A stretch of DNA of 64,000 nt from Burkholderia sp. 4M9327F10 (GCF_005503145.1 NZ_SCNV01000036.1:1-64000); one strand, 5' to 3'; positions 7,722 through 17,226 are shown, numbered from the stretch's first letter. The notes: generated by a model from the letters alone, not told the origin. Made by a program: numbers and translations.

Positions 7722-8927
7722 CTACGAGAGCGTCCTGGTTGGAGCGCCCACCGTCCCGTGCACCTCTGATGCAACTGCATCATCCCGCTCTCTTACGGTC
7801 TCGGCGTGGCGCAGATCGTCTTCGGCGTGAAGATAAATGCCGGTTGTCTGGATCGATGCGTGGCGCATGTTTTTCTGGATGAAGCGCAGGTCGGTCCCGG
7901 CATCGGCCTGATGCGAAGCGGCACTGTGGCGCAGCCAGTGGGTCGATGCCCGTCGCAGCGTTTCTGCGCCGGCCACGTCGCCCGCCTCGAGCATCCCGGC
8001 GGTGCGCCTGAACACTTCCTTGACGATCAGGTAGACCGCCGCCGGGGTGAGGTGTCTATGCGGGTCGCCCGCGACGCTCATCACTGCGGCCGCCGTCTCG
8101 TTTCCCGACGGCGTCGGCGCCAGCCCATGAAACACCCGGTATCGCGCGAGGTCTGCCATCAGCGCGGCACTCACCGGCACCTCCCCTGCGCTGCCGCCCT
8201 TCCCGACCACGTGCAGCCACCACCTGCCGCGCCGCAGACAGAAGTCGGCCGCCTTCGCATGCGCGGCTTCCGACACGCGCAGCCCGGTGTGGTACAGCAG
8301 GCGGATCAGCCAGCGGCTGCGCTCGTAGTGCTGGTGATCGCGCGCGGTGCGCCGTGGCCACTGTTCGACGCTGGCCAGTACATGTTCCCAGAGCGCGTGG
8401 TCCAGATACCGCTCGACCCGCGGCGCGCGCCTGGCGGCCGCCCCCGTCCGCCGGCGCAGCGCCAGCGGATTGCCGGCGAGATACCCGGCACTGACCAGAT
8501 ACGACAGCAGGCCCGACAGGATGCCGAGCGCCTGGTGCTGGCTGCGCGCCGACAGCGGGCCGTCGAACAGCCGCCGTGCGCCACCCCGCCGCGGTCGCGC
8601 CGGATCGGTCCAGTCGCCGCTGGGCGCCGCGAGAAACCGCTCATATAGCAGGAAGTCCTCGCGCGTGAGGCTTGACAGCGGCTTGCCCAGCGCCTGGGTG
8701 GCCCACAGCAGCAGGCGCACTGCTTCCTTGCGGTAGCTGCGCAGCGTGTGCGGCGAGCCCGCATATTCCGCGAGCCACAGGCGCACGGCCTCGACGTCGC
8801 ACTCCGCGGCAATCTGCAGGTGGCCGCCCTGCGCGCGGTTGGTGCCGTCGTGGCCGTCAAGGGCGGCAGGCAGCGCAAGCGAAAGGACGGTGTCGGGCGC
8901 TTCCGCGGGGTTCGCGGGCAGGTTCAT
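7722..8927 (-). CDS. Tyrosine recombinase/phage-type integrase
   Basis: A 401-aa site-specific recombinase of the XerC/phage integrase family. Residues about 50-160 form a SAM-like core-binding domain (HTLRSYRKEAVRLLLW). The C-terminal catalytic domain shows the expected residues: Arg in TGLRVSEA, Lys in VVGKGG, His-x-x-Arg in HWLRHSAASH, a second His in MRHASIQTT and the nucleophile Tyr in GIYLHAED. It lies divergently from a KfrA-like gene, an association I have seen on Burkholderia replicons and islands. It may mobilise a gene cassette or resolve replicon multimers. No attachment site was identified. The ATG at 8927 has a poor ribosome-binding site. Confidence 0.93.
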   Translation of the reverse strand: MNLPANPAEAPDTVLSLALPAALDGHDGTNRAQGGHLQIAAECDVEAVRLWLAEYAGSPHTLRSYRKEAVRLLLWATQALGKPLSSLTREDFLLYERFLAAPSGDWTDPARPRRGGARRLFDGPLSARSQHQALGILSGLLSYLVSAGYLAGNPLALRRRTGAAARRAPRVERYLDHALWEHVLASVEQWPRRTARDHQHYERSRWLIRLLYHTGLRVSEAAHAKAADFCLRRGRWWLHVVGKGGSAGEVPVSAALMADLARYRVFHGLAPTPSGNETAAAVMSVAGDPHRHLTPAAVYLIVKEVFRRTAGMLEAGDVAGAETLRRASTHWLRHSAASHQADAGTDLRFIQKNMRHASIQTTGIYLHAEDDLRHAETVRERDDAVASEVHGTVGAPTRTLS

Positions 8928-9013
8928 GGTGTGACGCGTTTTGAAGGGGACTTTTCGCAGCGTACACGATAGGAACTTGTGATTATGGGCGTTATCGCAA
9001 ATTTCCGCCGTCT

Positions 9014-9053
9014 ATCGTTACACATATAACGTTATACGGAAATATACGGTTAT
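9014..9053. promoter_or_regulatory. Palindrome and phased repeats between the integrase and KfrA-like genes
   Basis: An AT-rich segment holds a perfect 12-bp palindrome, TATAACGTTATA (9025-9036). The heptamer TATACGG occurs at 9033-9039 and again at 9043-9049, exactly 10 bp apart and so on one DNA face. A CGTTA/TAACG inverted pair overlaps the palindrome. KfrA-type proteins repress their own promoters through inverted repeats, so this is a plausible operator for the flanking divergent genes. The assignment is inferred. Confidence 0.5.
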
Positions 9054-9106
9054 CATCCATTGATGAAGCGCCCTCCTCCACGACTTTTCACGGTGAAACT
9101 CCGCCC

Positions 9107-10060
9107 ATGAGCCGTATCAGCAACACCCGCATCCGTACCCGGGAAGCTGCCGCGCAACTGGTCGCATCGGGCCGGCTCCCGCATGAGCTCACCGTCGACC
9201 GGATCTACGCGGAAATCCGCCAGGGCAGCCGCACCACGATCAATGACGAGCTGAAACTGTGGAAGGACGAGCAGACGCGCAACGACGCGCTTGCCGCAGC
9301 GTTGCCGCCGGCGGTCGCCGATGCGATGCTGTCGGTGTGGGCGCTGGCAGTCGAGCACGGCGAACGCGTCTTTGCGCAGCGTGGCGACGAACTCGAAGCG
9401 GATGCGGCCGCCGCCATCATGCGCGCCGGGGCCCTCGAGTCCGCCCAGGCAGAACTTCAGGGCGAACTTCGCACCGTTCGCGGACAGCTCGACGACCAGC
9501 AGGCACGACTTGCCACAGTACTTGCGGAACTCGCGCAGACCCATAGCGGGCGCGACGCCGCGCTCCGACTGGCCGAGGCTGCTACGGCCGAAAGGGACGC
9601 GGCCCGCGCGCAGTCGGAACAGGCGCTGCACGGTATGCGATCCGTCCATCTCCAGGAACTCGAAGCATTGCGCGCCACCCACGCAGAACATGAAACGGCT
9701 TTGCGGGCAGAGGTCGATCAGGCGACGGCCCGGCTCGAGGGTGTCCAGAAGCGGGTCATGCTGCAGACCGAGGAGGCACGTGATGCGCAACGCCGGGCCG
9801 AGGCCGCGCTCTCCGAGATCCGGACGCGCAATGAGCAGCTTGTCGGCGACGTTCAGCGGATATCGGCGGACGCCGCTGAACAGAGGCGCCTCGCCGGGCG
9901 GCATGAGAAGCTGCTTGACCGCGTCACACAGGAGGCTCGTGATCTGCGGCGCGAACGTGATGCGCTGGCTCAGCAGGTAGCGTCGTTACAGGGGCAACTG
10001 AAGGCCTACGAAAAGTCTCCGACGGTCCGTCGAGCCAGAGTTTCACGTCCGGCAACCTGA
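9107..10060 (+). CDS. KfrA-like DNA-binding coiled-coil protein
   Basis: A 317-aa protein. Residues 1-60 fit the plasmid replication-region DNA-binding domain (KfrA_N): RTREAAAQLVASGRLPHELT, then RIYAEIRQGSRTTINDELKLW. From about residue 100 to 300 it is an almost continuous Ala/Glu/Arg/Gln-rich heptad coiled coil, ending in a basic tail. KfrA of IncP plasmids is a transcriptional autorepressor that forms long alpha-helical assemblies and helps plasmid stability. Here the gene diverges from a tyrosine recombinase. It may be a plasmid-maintenance gene or a regulator of the island. No parAB or rep gene is visible nearby. The ATG at 9107 lacks a strong Shine-Dalgarno sequence. Confidence 0.85.
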   Translation: MSRISNTRIRTREAAAQLVASGRLPHELTVDRIYAEIRQGSRTTINDELKLWKDEQTRNDALAAALPPAVADAMLSVWALAVEHGERVFAQRGDELEADAAAAIMRAGALESAQAELQGELRTVRGQLDDQQARLATVLAELAQTHSGRDAALRLAEAATAERDAARAQSEQALHGMRSVHLQELEALRATHAEHETALRAEVDQATARLEGVQKRVMLQTEEARDAQRRAEAALSEIRTRNEQLVGDVQRISADAAEQRRLAGRHEKLLDRVTQEARDLRRERDALAQQVASLQGQLKAYEKSPTVRRARVSRPAT

Positions 10061-10219
10061 TCGCGTAACACGTCTGCGCCTTCGCGCATCCTGACGCAGG
10101 GCCGTAACGTCTGCCCGCTGCAAACGCTAAAATATCCCAGCAAGAAAGAAGAAGATCAAGGCACTGGCATCGTGGATGCTTCAGTGCGCCGGAGATCACG
10201 GCGTGCGACGACGCTGGCG

Positions 10220-10353
10220 TTGCTGCAATGGCGCCAAAGTCGTTGACATCCGGTGCCAGGGTCGACGCTCGGTTCGATCGAGCGGACTTCGTGTATATCG
10301 CAGAGAACGATCAGTATCGCTGTCCGGCTGGACACCGGGCGATCGGCGAATGA
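10220..10353 (+). pseudogene. Remnant of an IS1182-type transposase
   Basis: About 40 codons read AMAPKSLTSGARVDARF, then FVYIAENDQYRCPAGH, before a TGA at 10351. This matches, from memory, the internal segment of IS1182-family transposases in which KPLTS...GRF...DFVYD...YRCPAG precedes the Cys-rich region. No matching sequence was found to either side, so this is a short fossil. The rest of 10061-10498 contains no gene I can support. Confidence 0.55.
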
Positions 10354-10498
10354 GTTCAGTTCTCGACACAGCTCACTTTGCCCGTACTTCAACCGTGTCC
10401 AATGCGAGGCACCACCTCATTGGCCTCGACATCGCACAGTTATTCGCACCGCCCAGACATCGAGCGCAATTGATGCTGGAGTTTGGACGCTATCGCAA

Positions 10499-11404
10499 TC
10501 AGGCGGCGTGCCACAGCTCACCATGCCGACGTACAAGTTCCTGGATGGTGGTTTGCACAGCTCGAGAGGCAGCATTCTGAGGAATCGCCGTCGGCACACA
10601 CAGGCTTACCGCACGCTCCAGCGAGGGACTGACGAGCCGCCGGGATATGGCTTGGGATCGATGAAGCTTGCCTAGTGCTCCGGACAGGATAGTGCCAACA
10701 TCGCCCGCCTCCGCAATGGACAACATGGTCGGCAATGAGTCGATGTCTGCGACCACGTTCAACGCCAGCCCTTCGCGCGCAAATGTGCGTTCAACCAGTA
10801 CCCTCAACCCACTGCTCTGTCCAGAGAGCACGAGCGGCACGCCGGAAAGCTCGGAAAGTGCAATGCTTCCTGCCTCGACTTCGCCAACCCGAGTAGCGCC
10901 ATAGAGTGAGAGGCGCTCGTTGAACAGTGGCGTTACGGTTATACCGCGTGTCGCGATGTCGCGGAACAGGATCGCCATGTCCAGCCTCCCGTTCGCAAGC
11001 AGTTCAACGAGATACCCGCTCATACTTTCGAAGAGTTCAAGTTTGATGCCCGGGTAGGTGGAGCGAATCACGGAGAAAAGGGGCACTGCGATCACTGCGG
11101 CAACGCTGGTAGGCAACCCCACAGCGACGTGGCCGACCTCATTGTGCTCGCCCAGCGATACCTCACCGCGCATCTGCTCAAATTGCTTCAGGATTGTGTG
11201 GGCGTGACGGTAGAGCGTGTCGCCTGCATGGGTCGGGCGCACACCCGATGGGCTGCGCAGCAATAACTGCGCGCCCAGTTCGTCCTCCATTGTCGCAATT
11301 TGCTGACTCAACGAAGGCTGGGAAATTGCCAACCTCAGCGAGGCCTTTGAGAGACTCCCCGTTTCGACAACCGCTGCGAAGTAGCGTAGTTGCTTAACAT
11401 CCAT
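10499..11404 (-). CDS. LysR-family transcriptional regulator (module A)
   Basis: A 301-aa LysR-type regulator. The N-terminal winged helix-turn-helix is typical (MDVKQLRYFAAVVETGSLSKA, then AISQPSLSQQIATMEDELG). The C-terminal substrate-binding domain begins near residue 90 (VGLPTSVAAVIAVPLF). It lies 126 bp downstream of, and in the same direction as, the lyase/CoA-transferase/permease genes, so it is probably their regulator. The effector is likely an organic acid or its CoA ester, inferred from context only. Confidence 0.92.
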   Translation of the reverse strand: MDVKQLRYFAAVVETGSLSKASLRLAISQPSLSQQIATMEDELGAQLLLRSPSGVRPTHAGDTLYRHAHTILKQFEQMRGEVSLGEHNEVGHVAVGLPTSVAAVIAVPLFSVIRSTYPGIKLELFESMSGYLVELLANGRLDMAILFRDIATRGITVTPLFNERLSLYGATRVGEVEAGSIALSELSGVPLVLSGQSSGLRVLVERTFAREGLALNVVADIDSLPTMLSIAEAGDVGTILSGALGKLHRSQAISRRLVSPSLERAVSLCVPTAIPQNAASRAVQTTIQELVRRHGELWHAA

Positions 11405-11530
11405 TTCGTATCTCCGGCTTGCCGGTACCTATGCAAGACCGACAGACTATACCTCGCAGGCTCGTAGCCTGGGTACTGATGAAAGTACAGAGGAGAGTTC
11501 GAACGGATCGTGCGCTAGCACCAAAGACTG

Positions 11531-12490
11531 CTAAACGTCGGGTGCCTCACCAGCCATTGCGAGAAGACGTTGCGCCATTCGTACGTTGGCATAGTCCACC
11601 ATCTTCCCGTCAACCGATATTGCTGCGAGCCCTGCGGCTTCAGCCTCGCGCATGGCCTCGAGCGTCTTTCTTGCTGATTCGAGTTCATGAGGCTCCGGTG
11701 TGAATGCCGACTGTGTAACCTCAATCTGCGCAGGATGGATTACTTGCTTTCCATCGTATCCCATCGCTGCAGCCTTCAACGCCGCCGCCCTGGTCAGCAC
11801 GATATCCCTGAAGCCGCCATACGGTCCATCGATTGCCTTCAACCCGAATGCACGCGCCGCAACGAGGATGCGCATCATCGGATAAGTCCAGAGGTCCAGC
11901 GGCGCTGACTGATAGTTCCCGATTTCGTCCTTCCGGGTGACCGCGTAACCCGGATGAGTTCCGCCTACCTCTACGTTACGCGCCCCGATAGAAGCCGAAA
12001 AATCACCAACGCCGAAGTGAAGCCCGACGAGTCGCCCTCCGCCTGCAGCGATGGAATCGACGTTCAGCAGACCAGGAGCAGTCTCGATCAACGCCTCAAG
12101 ACGGATCTCTGCGCGTCGGGTCGTCTGCTCCTCGATTAAATGCTCCACCCTGCCAAGGGTAGCGACCGACTCGACCTTAGGAACCAGAATCGAGTCGAGC
12201 CTTTCGGTATCGCGCGTCAGCGACCGGATCTCGTTCTCGTCTGCAACTCCATCGACCGAGTTCACCCGGACTGTGACGACCTTGCTACCCCAGTCGAGAT
12301 CATTCAACGCCCGGACGGTCGACCGCAGCGCCTCCTGCTTCTCGCCCGGAGGAACCGAGTCCTCAAGGTCAATGAAGACCCCGTCTGCAGCGCTGGCGGC
12401 GGCCGACTGGACCATCTTGAATCGATGCCCCGGGACAGCCAGGATAGCCCGCGTCGGCCGCGTTGTCAGACCCGTGTTTTGCATACTCAT
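11531..12490 (-). CDS. CitE-like CoA-ester lyase (malyl-CoA/citramalyl-CoA lyase family)
   Basis: A 319-aa HpcH/HpaI-CitE TIM-barrel lyase. Visible family motifs are ILAVPGHRFKM near the start, the metal-site strand VFIDLEDSV, and GVGDFSASIG. The C-terminal GYDGKQVIHPAQIE is typical of citrate lyase beta, malyl-CoA lyase and citramalyl-CoA lyase. It should split a beta-hydroxyacyl-CoA into acetyl-CoA plus pyruvate or glyoxylate. Its start overlaps the stop of the upstream CoA-transferase by ATGA, so the two act together: activation, then cleavage. Glycerate kinase and a hydroxyacid reductase nearby make glyoxylate a reasonable product. Citramalyl-CoA (itaconate route) is the main alternative. 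Confidence 0.88.
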   Translation of the reverse strand: MSMQNTGLTTRPTRAILAVPGHRFKMVQSAAASAADGVFIDLEDSVPPGEKQEALRSTVRALNDLDWGSKVVTVRVNSVDGVADENEIRSLTRDTERLDSILVPKVESVATLGRVEHLIEEQTTRRAEIRLEALIETAPGLLNVDSIAAGGGRLVGLHFGVGDFSASIGARNVEVGGTHPGYAVTRKDEIGNYQSAPLDLWTYPMMRILVAARAFGLKAIDGPYGGFRDIVLTRAAALKAAAMGYDGKQVIHPAQIEVTQSAFTPEPHELESARKTLEAMREAEAAGLAAISVDGKMVDYANVRMAQRLLAMAGEAPDV

Positions 12491-13665
12491 TCCTTTTCTC
12501 CGGCAATAGCCGCACTCGGCGCCAACGATACCCCAATCTCTCCCAGAATTTTGTCGTTGTGCTCGCCGACGGCAGGAACCTTCCCCATCACAGGTTCGAT
12601 TCCTGGAATGATGACCGGGGGAAGGAAGAGATCCTGGGAGCCCATCTCCGTGTCGACCGCGCGAAATCTAGACCGCTCCAGAATTTGAGGATGCTCCAGC
12701 AGTCCCTTTACATCGTTCATCCGTCCATTTGCGATTGACGCCTTGTCCAGCCGGTCCAGCACCGCATCAGCACGCCAGGCGGCAAACCGGCCCTCGATCA
12801 GGACTTCCAGCTCGGAGCGGTTTTTCAGTCGCAGTGAATTGGTATTGAATCGGTCGTCCGTCGCGATGTCTTCCTCTTCCAGCACGATCCGGCAGAAATT
12901 CACCCATTCGCGCTCGTTCTGAATACCGAAGAAAACAGTATTGCCGTCACCCGTGGCAAACGGACCGTACGGAGCGATCGTTGCGTGACGGGCCCCCGTT
13001 CGTTTCAAAGGCTCGCCGCGGCCGCGCGTGTAGTAAGCCGGGTAGCTCATCCATTCGGCCATCGCATCGAAGAGCGACACTTCGAACGCGAGTCCTTTTC
13101 CCGTCTTTGCTCGCTGGTGCAGTCCCATCAGGATACCGTTGAGAGCGTACATTCCGGTGGCAATGTCGACAATTGATAGCCCACATTTTGACGGAGACTC
13201 GTGCGTGCCGTTGATTGAGAGGAAGCCTGCTTCGCACTGGACGAGCAGGTCATAGGCCTTCTTATGCCGATACGGGCCGGCAGATCCATAGCCCGAGATG
13301 TCGCAGGCAATCAGCTGCGGGTATCGCTCCACCAGGGTTTTTGCGTCCAGCCCCTGCTTCTGCGCTGCGCCCGGCGCAAGGTTCTGTACGAACACATCCG
13401 CACGCTTCAGCAACTCGTCCAGGGCCCGCTTTCCACCTTCCGTCTTGATATCGATGGCAAGACTTTCCTTGGATCGGTTTGCCCACACAAATTGACTCGA
13501 TAGGCCATCCATAACCGTGTCGTAGTGTCGGGCAAAATCTCCCACTTCGGGTCGCTCGATCTTTATGACGCGAGCGCCCCAGTCAGCGAGATGCCGGCTG
13601 GCAAGCGGCGCAGCGATTGCCTGTTCAATGGACACGACAAGAATGTCATCAAGAGGACGTTTCAT
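12487..13665 (-). CDS. Class III (CaiB/BaiF) CoA-transferase, module A
   Basis: A family III CoA-transferase of about 392 aa. It has the N-terminal VVSIEQAIAAPLASRHLADW and RVIKIERPE typical of the fold, ending with a conserved GxSIVDIATGM segment whose Asp is the predicted catalytic residue that forms the acyl anhydride. It transfers CoA from a donor thioester to a free acid. The start is ATG 13665, preceded by GGGAAAG; ATG 13671 is also possible. It is translationally coupled to the CitE-like lyase and lies just after the permease gene, so uptake, activation and cleavage are encoded in order. It is closely similar to the CoA-transferase at 28289-29461, which suggests duplication. Confidence 0.9.
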   Translation of the reverse strand: MKRPLDDILVVSIEQAIAAPLASRHLADWGARVIKIERPEVGDFARHYDTVMDGLSSQFVWANRSKESLAIDIKTEGGKRALDELLKRADVFVQNLAPGAAQKQGLDAKTLVERYPQLIACDISGYGSAGPYRHKKAYDLLVQCEAGFLSINGTHESPSKCGLSIVDIATGMYALNGILMGLHQRAKTGKGLAFEVSLFDAMAEWMSYPAYYTRGRGEPLKRTGARHATIAPYGPFATGDGNTVFFGIQNEREWVNFCRIVLEEEDIATDDRFNTNSLRLKNRSELEVLIEGRFAAWRADAVLDRLDKASIANGRMNDVKGLLEHPQILERSRFRAVDTEMGSQDLFLPPVIIPGIEPVMGKVPAVGEHNDKILGEIGVSLAPSAAIAGEKE

Positions 13666-13701
13666 TTGCATCTTTCCCAAAAATTTTGCTAGCTGCCTGA
13701 C

Positions 13702-15477
13702 TCAGGGGACCATCCAGCCAAGAACAGATGTCGATTGCAGAAATACAAGGACACTCATGAAGGCGATCATCAGGAGAGTCCAGCCGAATACCCGGCGGAA
13801 GAGCAGCCCCTCCTTGCCTGCCATACCGACAGCGACAGCGGCGATCGTCAGGTTTTGCGGCGATATCGCTTTGCCCACGACCCCGCCGGAGGAGTTAGCA
13901 GCCGCCAGAAGCACGCTCGATAGACCCGTGTGATGAGCGGTCGTCGTCTGGAGAATTCCAAACAATGCATTTGCGGATGTGTCGGAACCCGTAAGCGCAG
14001 TCGCAATCCATCCCAAAACGGGCGAAACAAAGGCGAACATGGGACCGGCGTTCGCAGCGAAGATACCGAGCGTGACAACCTGGCCTGAGAGGTTCATGAC
14101 GTACGCCACGCCAACCACACAGCAGACCGTGAAGACAGCCCAGCGCAATTCATGCAACGTCGAGAGGTACGCGCTGAATGCGCGCCGCCATGAAAGACGG
14201 AGGATAGGTGTGACCAGAATGCCTGCCAGAAGGACGATCGAACCCGCGGAAGACAGCCACTCAAACTTGGCCTTAACGGGGACACGTGCGCCAGATGCCG
14301 TGAGAACATTCAGACCCGGCCAGTCGAACGTCGAGGTGACCGCTCCCAGCAGGTGTCCGATGGGCTTGATCTGCATCAGCGCTACCAGCAGGATGATCGC
14401 TCCGTATGGACCAAGTGCACGCGCTATCTCCGACACATTGTGAGCACCGACCGCAGATGCTTTTCCTGATGGACCGTTGGAACCCGCCCGGTAGCCATGT
14501 GAGTGCCCTCCTTCGGCGGAACGCTCGGACGTATTCATGTTGACGCCTTGCGCAAGGTTATGCCCACCCGCAATCGCGCCTAAAGCCGTCGGCATCGCCC
14601 ACGTGCTTCCGACAGCCATAGGGGCTTCCTGAACCGGGTCTGCTTGAACCTTGTCGCGAATCACACTCGGCGACCAGACCTTGAGGAACAGAACGGTCGA
14701 AATGGTTGATGTCAAAGCGGACACGATGTCGACGAGTTCGATAGGCAACACCATCGAGCCCACACTCTGTGCAAACGCGAACGTGGCGCCTGCAACAACC
14801 GCTAGCGGCCACACCTCCCGGATACTGCGTCTGCCGTCTGCAACTACAACGAGAATCAATGGAATAAACAGCGCAAGAAATGGTGTTTGGCGACCCACCA
14901 TTACGGCAAGCGAATGCGCCGGCAGTTGAGTGATTTTTGCCAGTACGGTAATCGGAAGTCCAAGAGATCCAAAAGCGACCGGGCTCGTGTCCGCAAGCAG
15001 GCAGATAGCAGCCGCTTTCAGCGGATCCACGCCGATGGCGATAAGCATCACGGCGCAAATCGCAACCGGTGCGCCACCACCAGCTAGGGATTCGAGCAAG
15101 CTACCAAAGCAGAAAGCAACCAGGACCGCCTGCACTCGAAGATCAGGACTCGCGCGGGAAAGGCTGCTCCGAAGGACAACGTCGTGACTGCTCGATTGCG
15201 TCAGCTTGAACAGCCAGATCGCGTTAATGCCGATCCAGATGATTGGAAAAAAACCGATCGAAGCGCCCTCGAGGGCCACACTTCCCGTCTGAACCACGGG
15301 CATCCCGTACACCGCGACCGCAACGATCATCGAACTGATGAGGGCGCTCACCGCAGCCCAGCGGGCAGGCAGCTTGAATACGCCTAAAAGTACGAACAGG
15401 ACAATGAGCGGAATGGCTGCAAAGATTGCAGAGGCGCCGATGGAGTGCGCGATAGGATCATATATTTGCTGATACAC
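13702..15477 (-). CDS. L-lactate permease family (LctP) transporter
   Basis: A membrane protein of about 591 aa with 12 or more hydrophobic segments. It contains lactate/glycolate permease hallmarks such as FGSLLESLAGGGAPVAI and TALTGSDTSANALFG near the C-terminal end. A hydrophilic Gly/His/Ser-rich loop occurs near the middle. Proteins of this family import short hydroxy acids with protons. I chose GTG 15477 because GGAG stands six bases upstream; a TTG at 15519 would add 14 residues. It is the first gene of the minus-strand permease/CoA-transferase/lyase unit, so the imported acid is probably the one activated and cleaved. Confidence 0.9.
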   Translation of the reverse strand: MYQQIYDPIAHSIGASAIFAAIPLIVLFVLLGVFKLPARWAAVSALISSMIVAVAVYGMPVVQTGSVALEGASIGFFPIIWIGINAIWLFKLTQSSSHDVVLRSSLSRASPDLRVQAVLVAFCFGSLLESLAGGGAPVAICAVMLIAIGVDPLKAAAICLLADTSPVAFGSLGLPITVLAKITQLPAHSLAVMVGRQTPFLALFIPLILVVVADGRRSIREVWPLAVVAGATFAFAQSVGSMVLPIELVDIVSALTSTISTVLFLKVWSPSVIRDKVQADPVQEAPMAVGSTWAMPTALGAIAGGHNLAQGVNMNTSERSAEGGHSHGYRAGSNGPSGKASAVGAHNVSEIARALGPYGAIILLVALMQIKPIGHLLGAVTSTFDWPGLNVLTASGARVPVKAKFEWLSSAGSIVLLAGILVTPILRLSWRRAFSAYLSTLHELRWAVFTVCCVVGVAYVMNLSGQVVTLGIFAANAGPMFAFVSPVLGWIATALTGSDTSANALFGILQTTTAHHTGLSSVLLAAANSSGGVVGKAISPQNLTIAAVAVGMAGKEGLLFRRVFGWTLLMIAFMSVLVFLQSTSVLGWMVP

Positions 15478-15903
15478 CGTTGTCTCCGTTTGCCCGATGG
15501 GCTTATATGAGTGACTCAAATGTACGCAACCATCGCGAGTCGCACGAAATACTTTCTGCGACTACGGGATATTGACTGCTCCTATATCAGGGAAAAGGCG
15601 TATTCCGGTTCCGTTCGAGTTCGCGGATAAACGGTCATCTCGAGACTGATCCTCGCTGGATGGGAAAGGGTCGTTGATTTTCTTTCAATTATCAAATCGC
15701 GCGGCTGCGCGGATGATAGCCCCCAGACCCGAAGAATTTCCCGCGATAGCGTCATCCTATCCTTTTCGGTAGCTCTCTCAAGCAGAACCAATCCGGGCAC
15801 GCCGCGCACTATCACGGCGCTGCGATGCTACATGCGCGGTGCGCGATGATCGTCTGGATGCTGGGGGGGCGAGATCCGATCGCCTCCAGTGAATCAAGTG
15901 AAA

Positions 15904-17100
15904 ATGATTATGCACTCCACTTCTTGCACGCAATACGAAACGAACGATTCATTCAAGCCGCGGATTGTCCTTACTCCCGATTCATACAAGGGATCGCTCA
16001 GCGCCAAGGAAGTTGCGCATGCAATGTCGGCGGGCATCCGGCGTGTATTCCCGTGCGCAGACATCATTGAACTGCCGATCGCGGACGGTGGAGAAGGAAC
16101 CATCGACGCCTTGCTCAGTGCCGGTGGGAGGGAGCATCACGTGACTGTACGGTCGGCTCGAGGGAACGATAGGTCAGCGCGCGTGGCAGTCCTCCCGGAT
16201 GGTACCGGCGTAGTTGAAATCGCCGAAATCGTTGGAATCACAGACCGCGAAGGTATTTCAGTTCTGCTAGCCGATCGCACTACCCTTGGCGTTGGCGATG
16301 CGATCCTTGCTCTCCTAGATAGAGGCATTCACCGGATCTACGTAGGACTCGGCGGCAGCAGCACCTCGGACGCCGGTGCCGGAATGCTTGTCGCGTTGGG
16401 CGCACGTCTCACCGACTTTAATGGGAACGTCGTTGAGCCCCTGCCGAGTCAGCTCAACCGTGTCGAGCACGTCGATGTCTCAGGGCTCGATCCCCGACTG
16501 GACCTGACGGAAATCATCCTGCTTTGTGATGTCGATAATCCTCTGACAGGCCCGAACGGAGCGGCTGCCATCTTCGGTGCCCAGAAAGGCGGGACACCCG
16601 AGCAGCTCGCTTATATCGACGATGCGGTCTCCCGTTTCGCGACCCTGCTCGAGAGCTCTATCGGTGTCATCGCCGCACAAAAGAATGGCGCCGGCGCTGC
16701 TGGAGGATTGGGATTCGCGTTCCTCCTGCTGCAGGCGTCTGCCAAAAACGGCGCGGCGGTCGTGCTTGACGCGCAGGATTTTAGCCAAGCCTTGCGCGGT
16801 GCTCATTGGCATCTGACGGGGGAAGGCAGATCCGATCTTCAGTCAATACGCGGCAAGGCACCCTCCATCGCAGCGAAGTTGGCCGCAGATGCTGGTGTAC
16901 CTTCAACGCTGATCTCTGGGAGCATTGATCCCGATGCGGTACGCGACCTGGCTCACCGATTTGCAGGGTGCTTTTCCATCGCGCCAGGCCCTGTATCGCT
17001 TGAGGTCGCGATTCAAAGCGCGGCAAGCTTCATCGCGAACACCACGGAGCAGGCCGCCCGCCTGCGCTTCACGGGATGTAGCCCGCATTCGCCAGTATGA
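15904..17100 (+). CDS. Glycerate kinase (GlxK/GarK type)
   Basis: A glycerate kinase of about 398 aa that phosphorylates D-glycerate to 2-phosphoglycerate. Family motifs are TPDSYKGSLSAKEVA near residue 20, ELPIADGGEGT, the glycine-rich VGLGGSSTSDAGAGML, and GAGAAGGLGF. The C-terminal LTGEGRSDLQSIRGKAP is the usual substrate/ATP-binding signature. The start is uncertain: GTG 15889, ATG 15904 and ATG 15910 are in frame and none has a strong ribosome-binding site. It diverges from the permease gene and is followed by a 2-hydroxyacid dehydrogenase. Together they could carry glyoxylate- or hydroxypyruvate-derived carbon into glycolysis. Confidence 0.92.
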   Translation: MIMHSTSCTQYETNDSFKPRIVLTPDSYKGSLSAKEVAHAMSAGIRRVFPCADIIELPIADGGEGTIDALLSAGGREHHVTVRSARGNDRSARVAVLPDGTGVVEIAEIVGITDREGISVLLADRTTLGVGDAILALLDRGIHRIYVGLGGSSTSDAGAGMLVALGARLTDFNGNVVEPLPSQLNRVEHVDVSGLDPRLDLTEIILLCDVDNPLTGPNGAAAIFGAQKGGTPEQLAYIDDAVSRFATLLESSIGVIAAQKNGAGAAGGLGFAFLLLQASAKNGAAVVLDAQDFSQALRGAHWHLTGEGRSDLQSIRGKAPSIAAKLAADAGVPSTLISGSIDPDAVRDLAHRFAGCFSIAPGPVSLEVAIQSAASFIANTTEQAARLRFTGCSPHSPV

Positions 17101-17226
17101 GGCTGGACTTTCCATTACTGACACATGCCTTGGCGAACGGTCAACCAGCATTAGTTCGGGTTACATCAAACTAGCTTCGTTTTCTCCGTCCGCGTTTCTC
17201 AACAAGGACAGCACCAAGGAATTTTC

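Noticed and set aside
9053..9904. 283-codon minus-strand frame opposite the KfrA-like gene
   Set aside because: It is antisense to a clear coiled-coil gene whose repetitive codons keep the other strand open.
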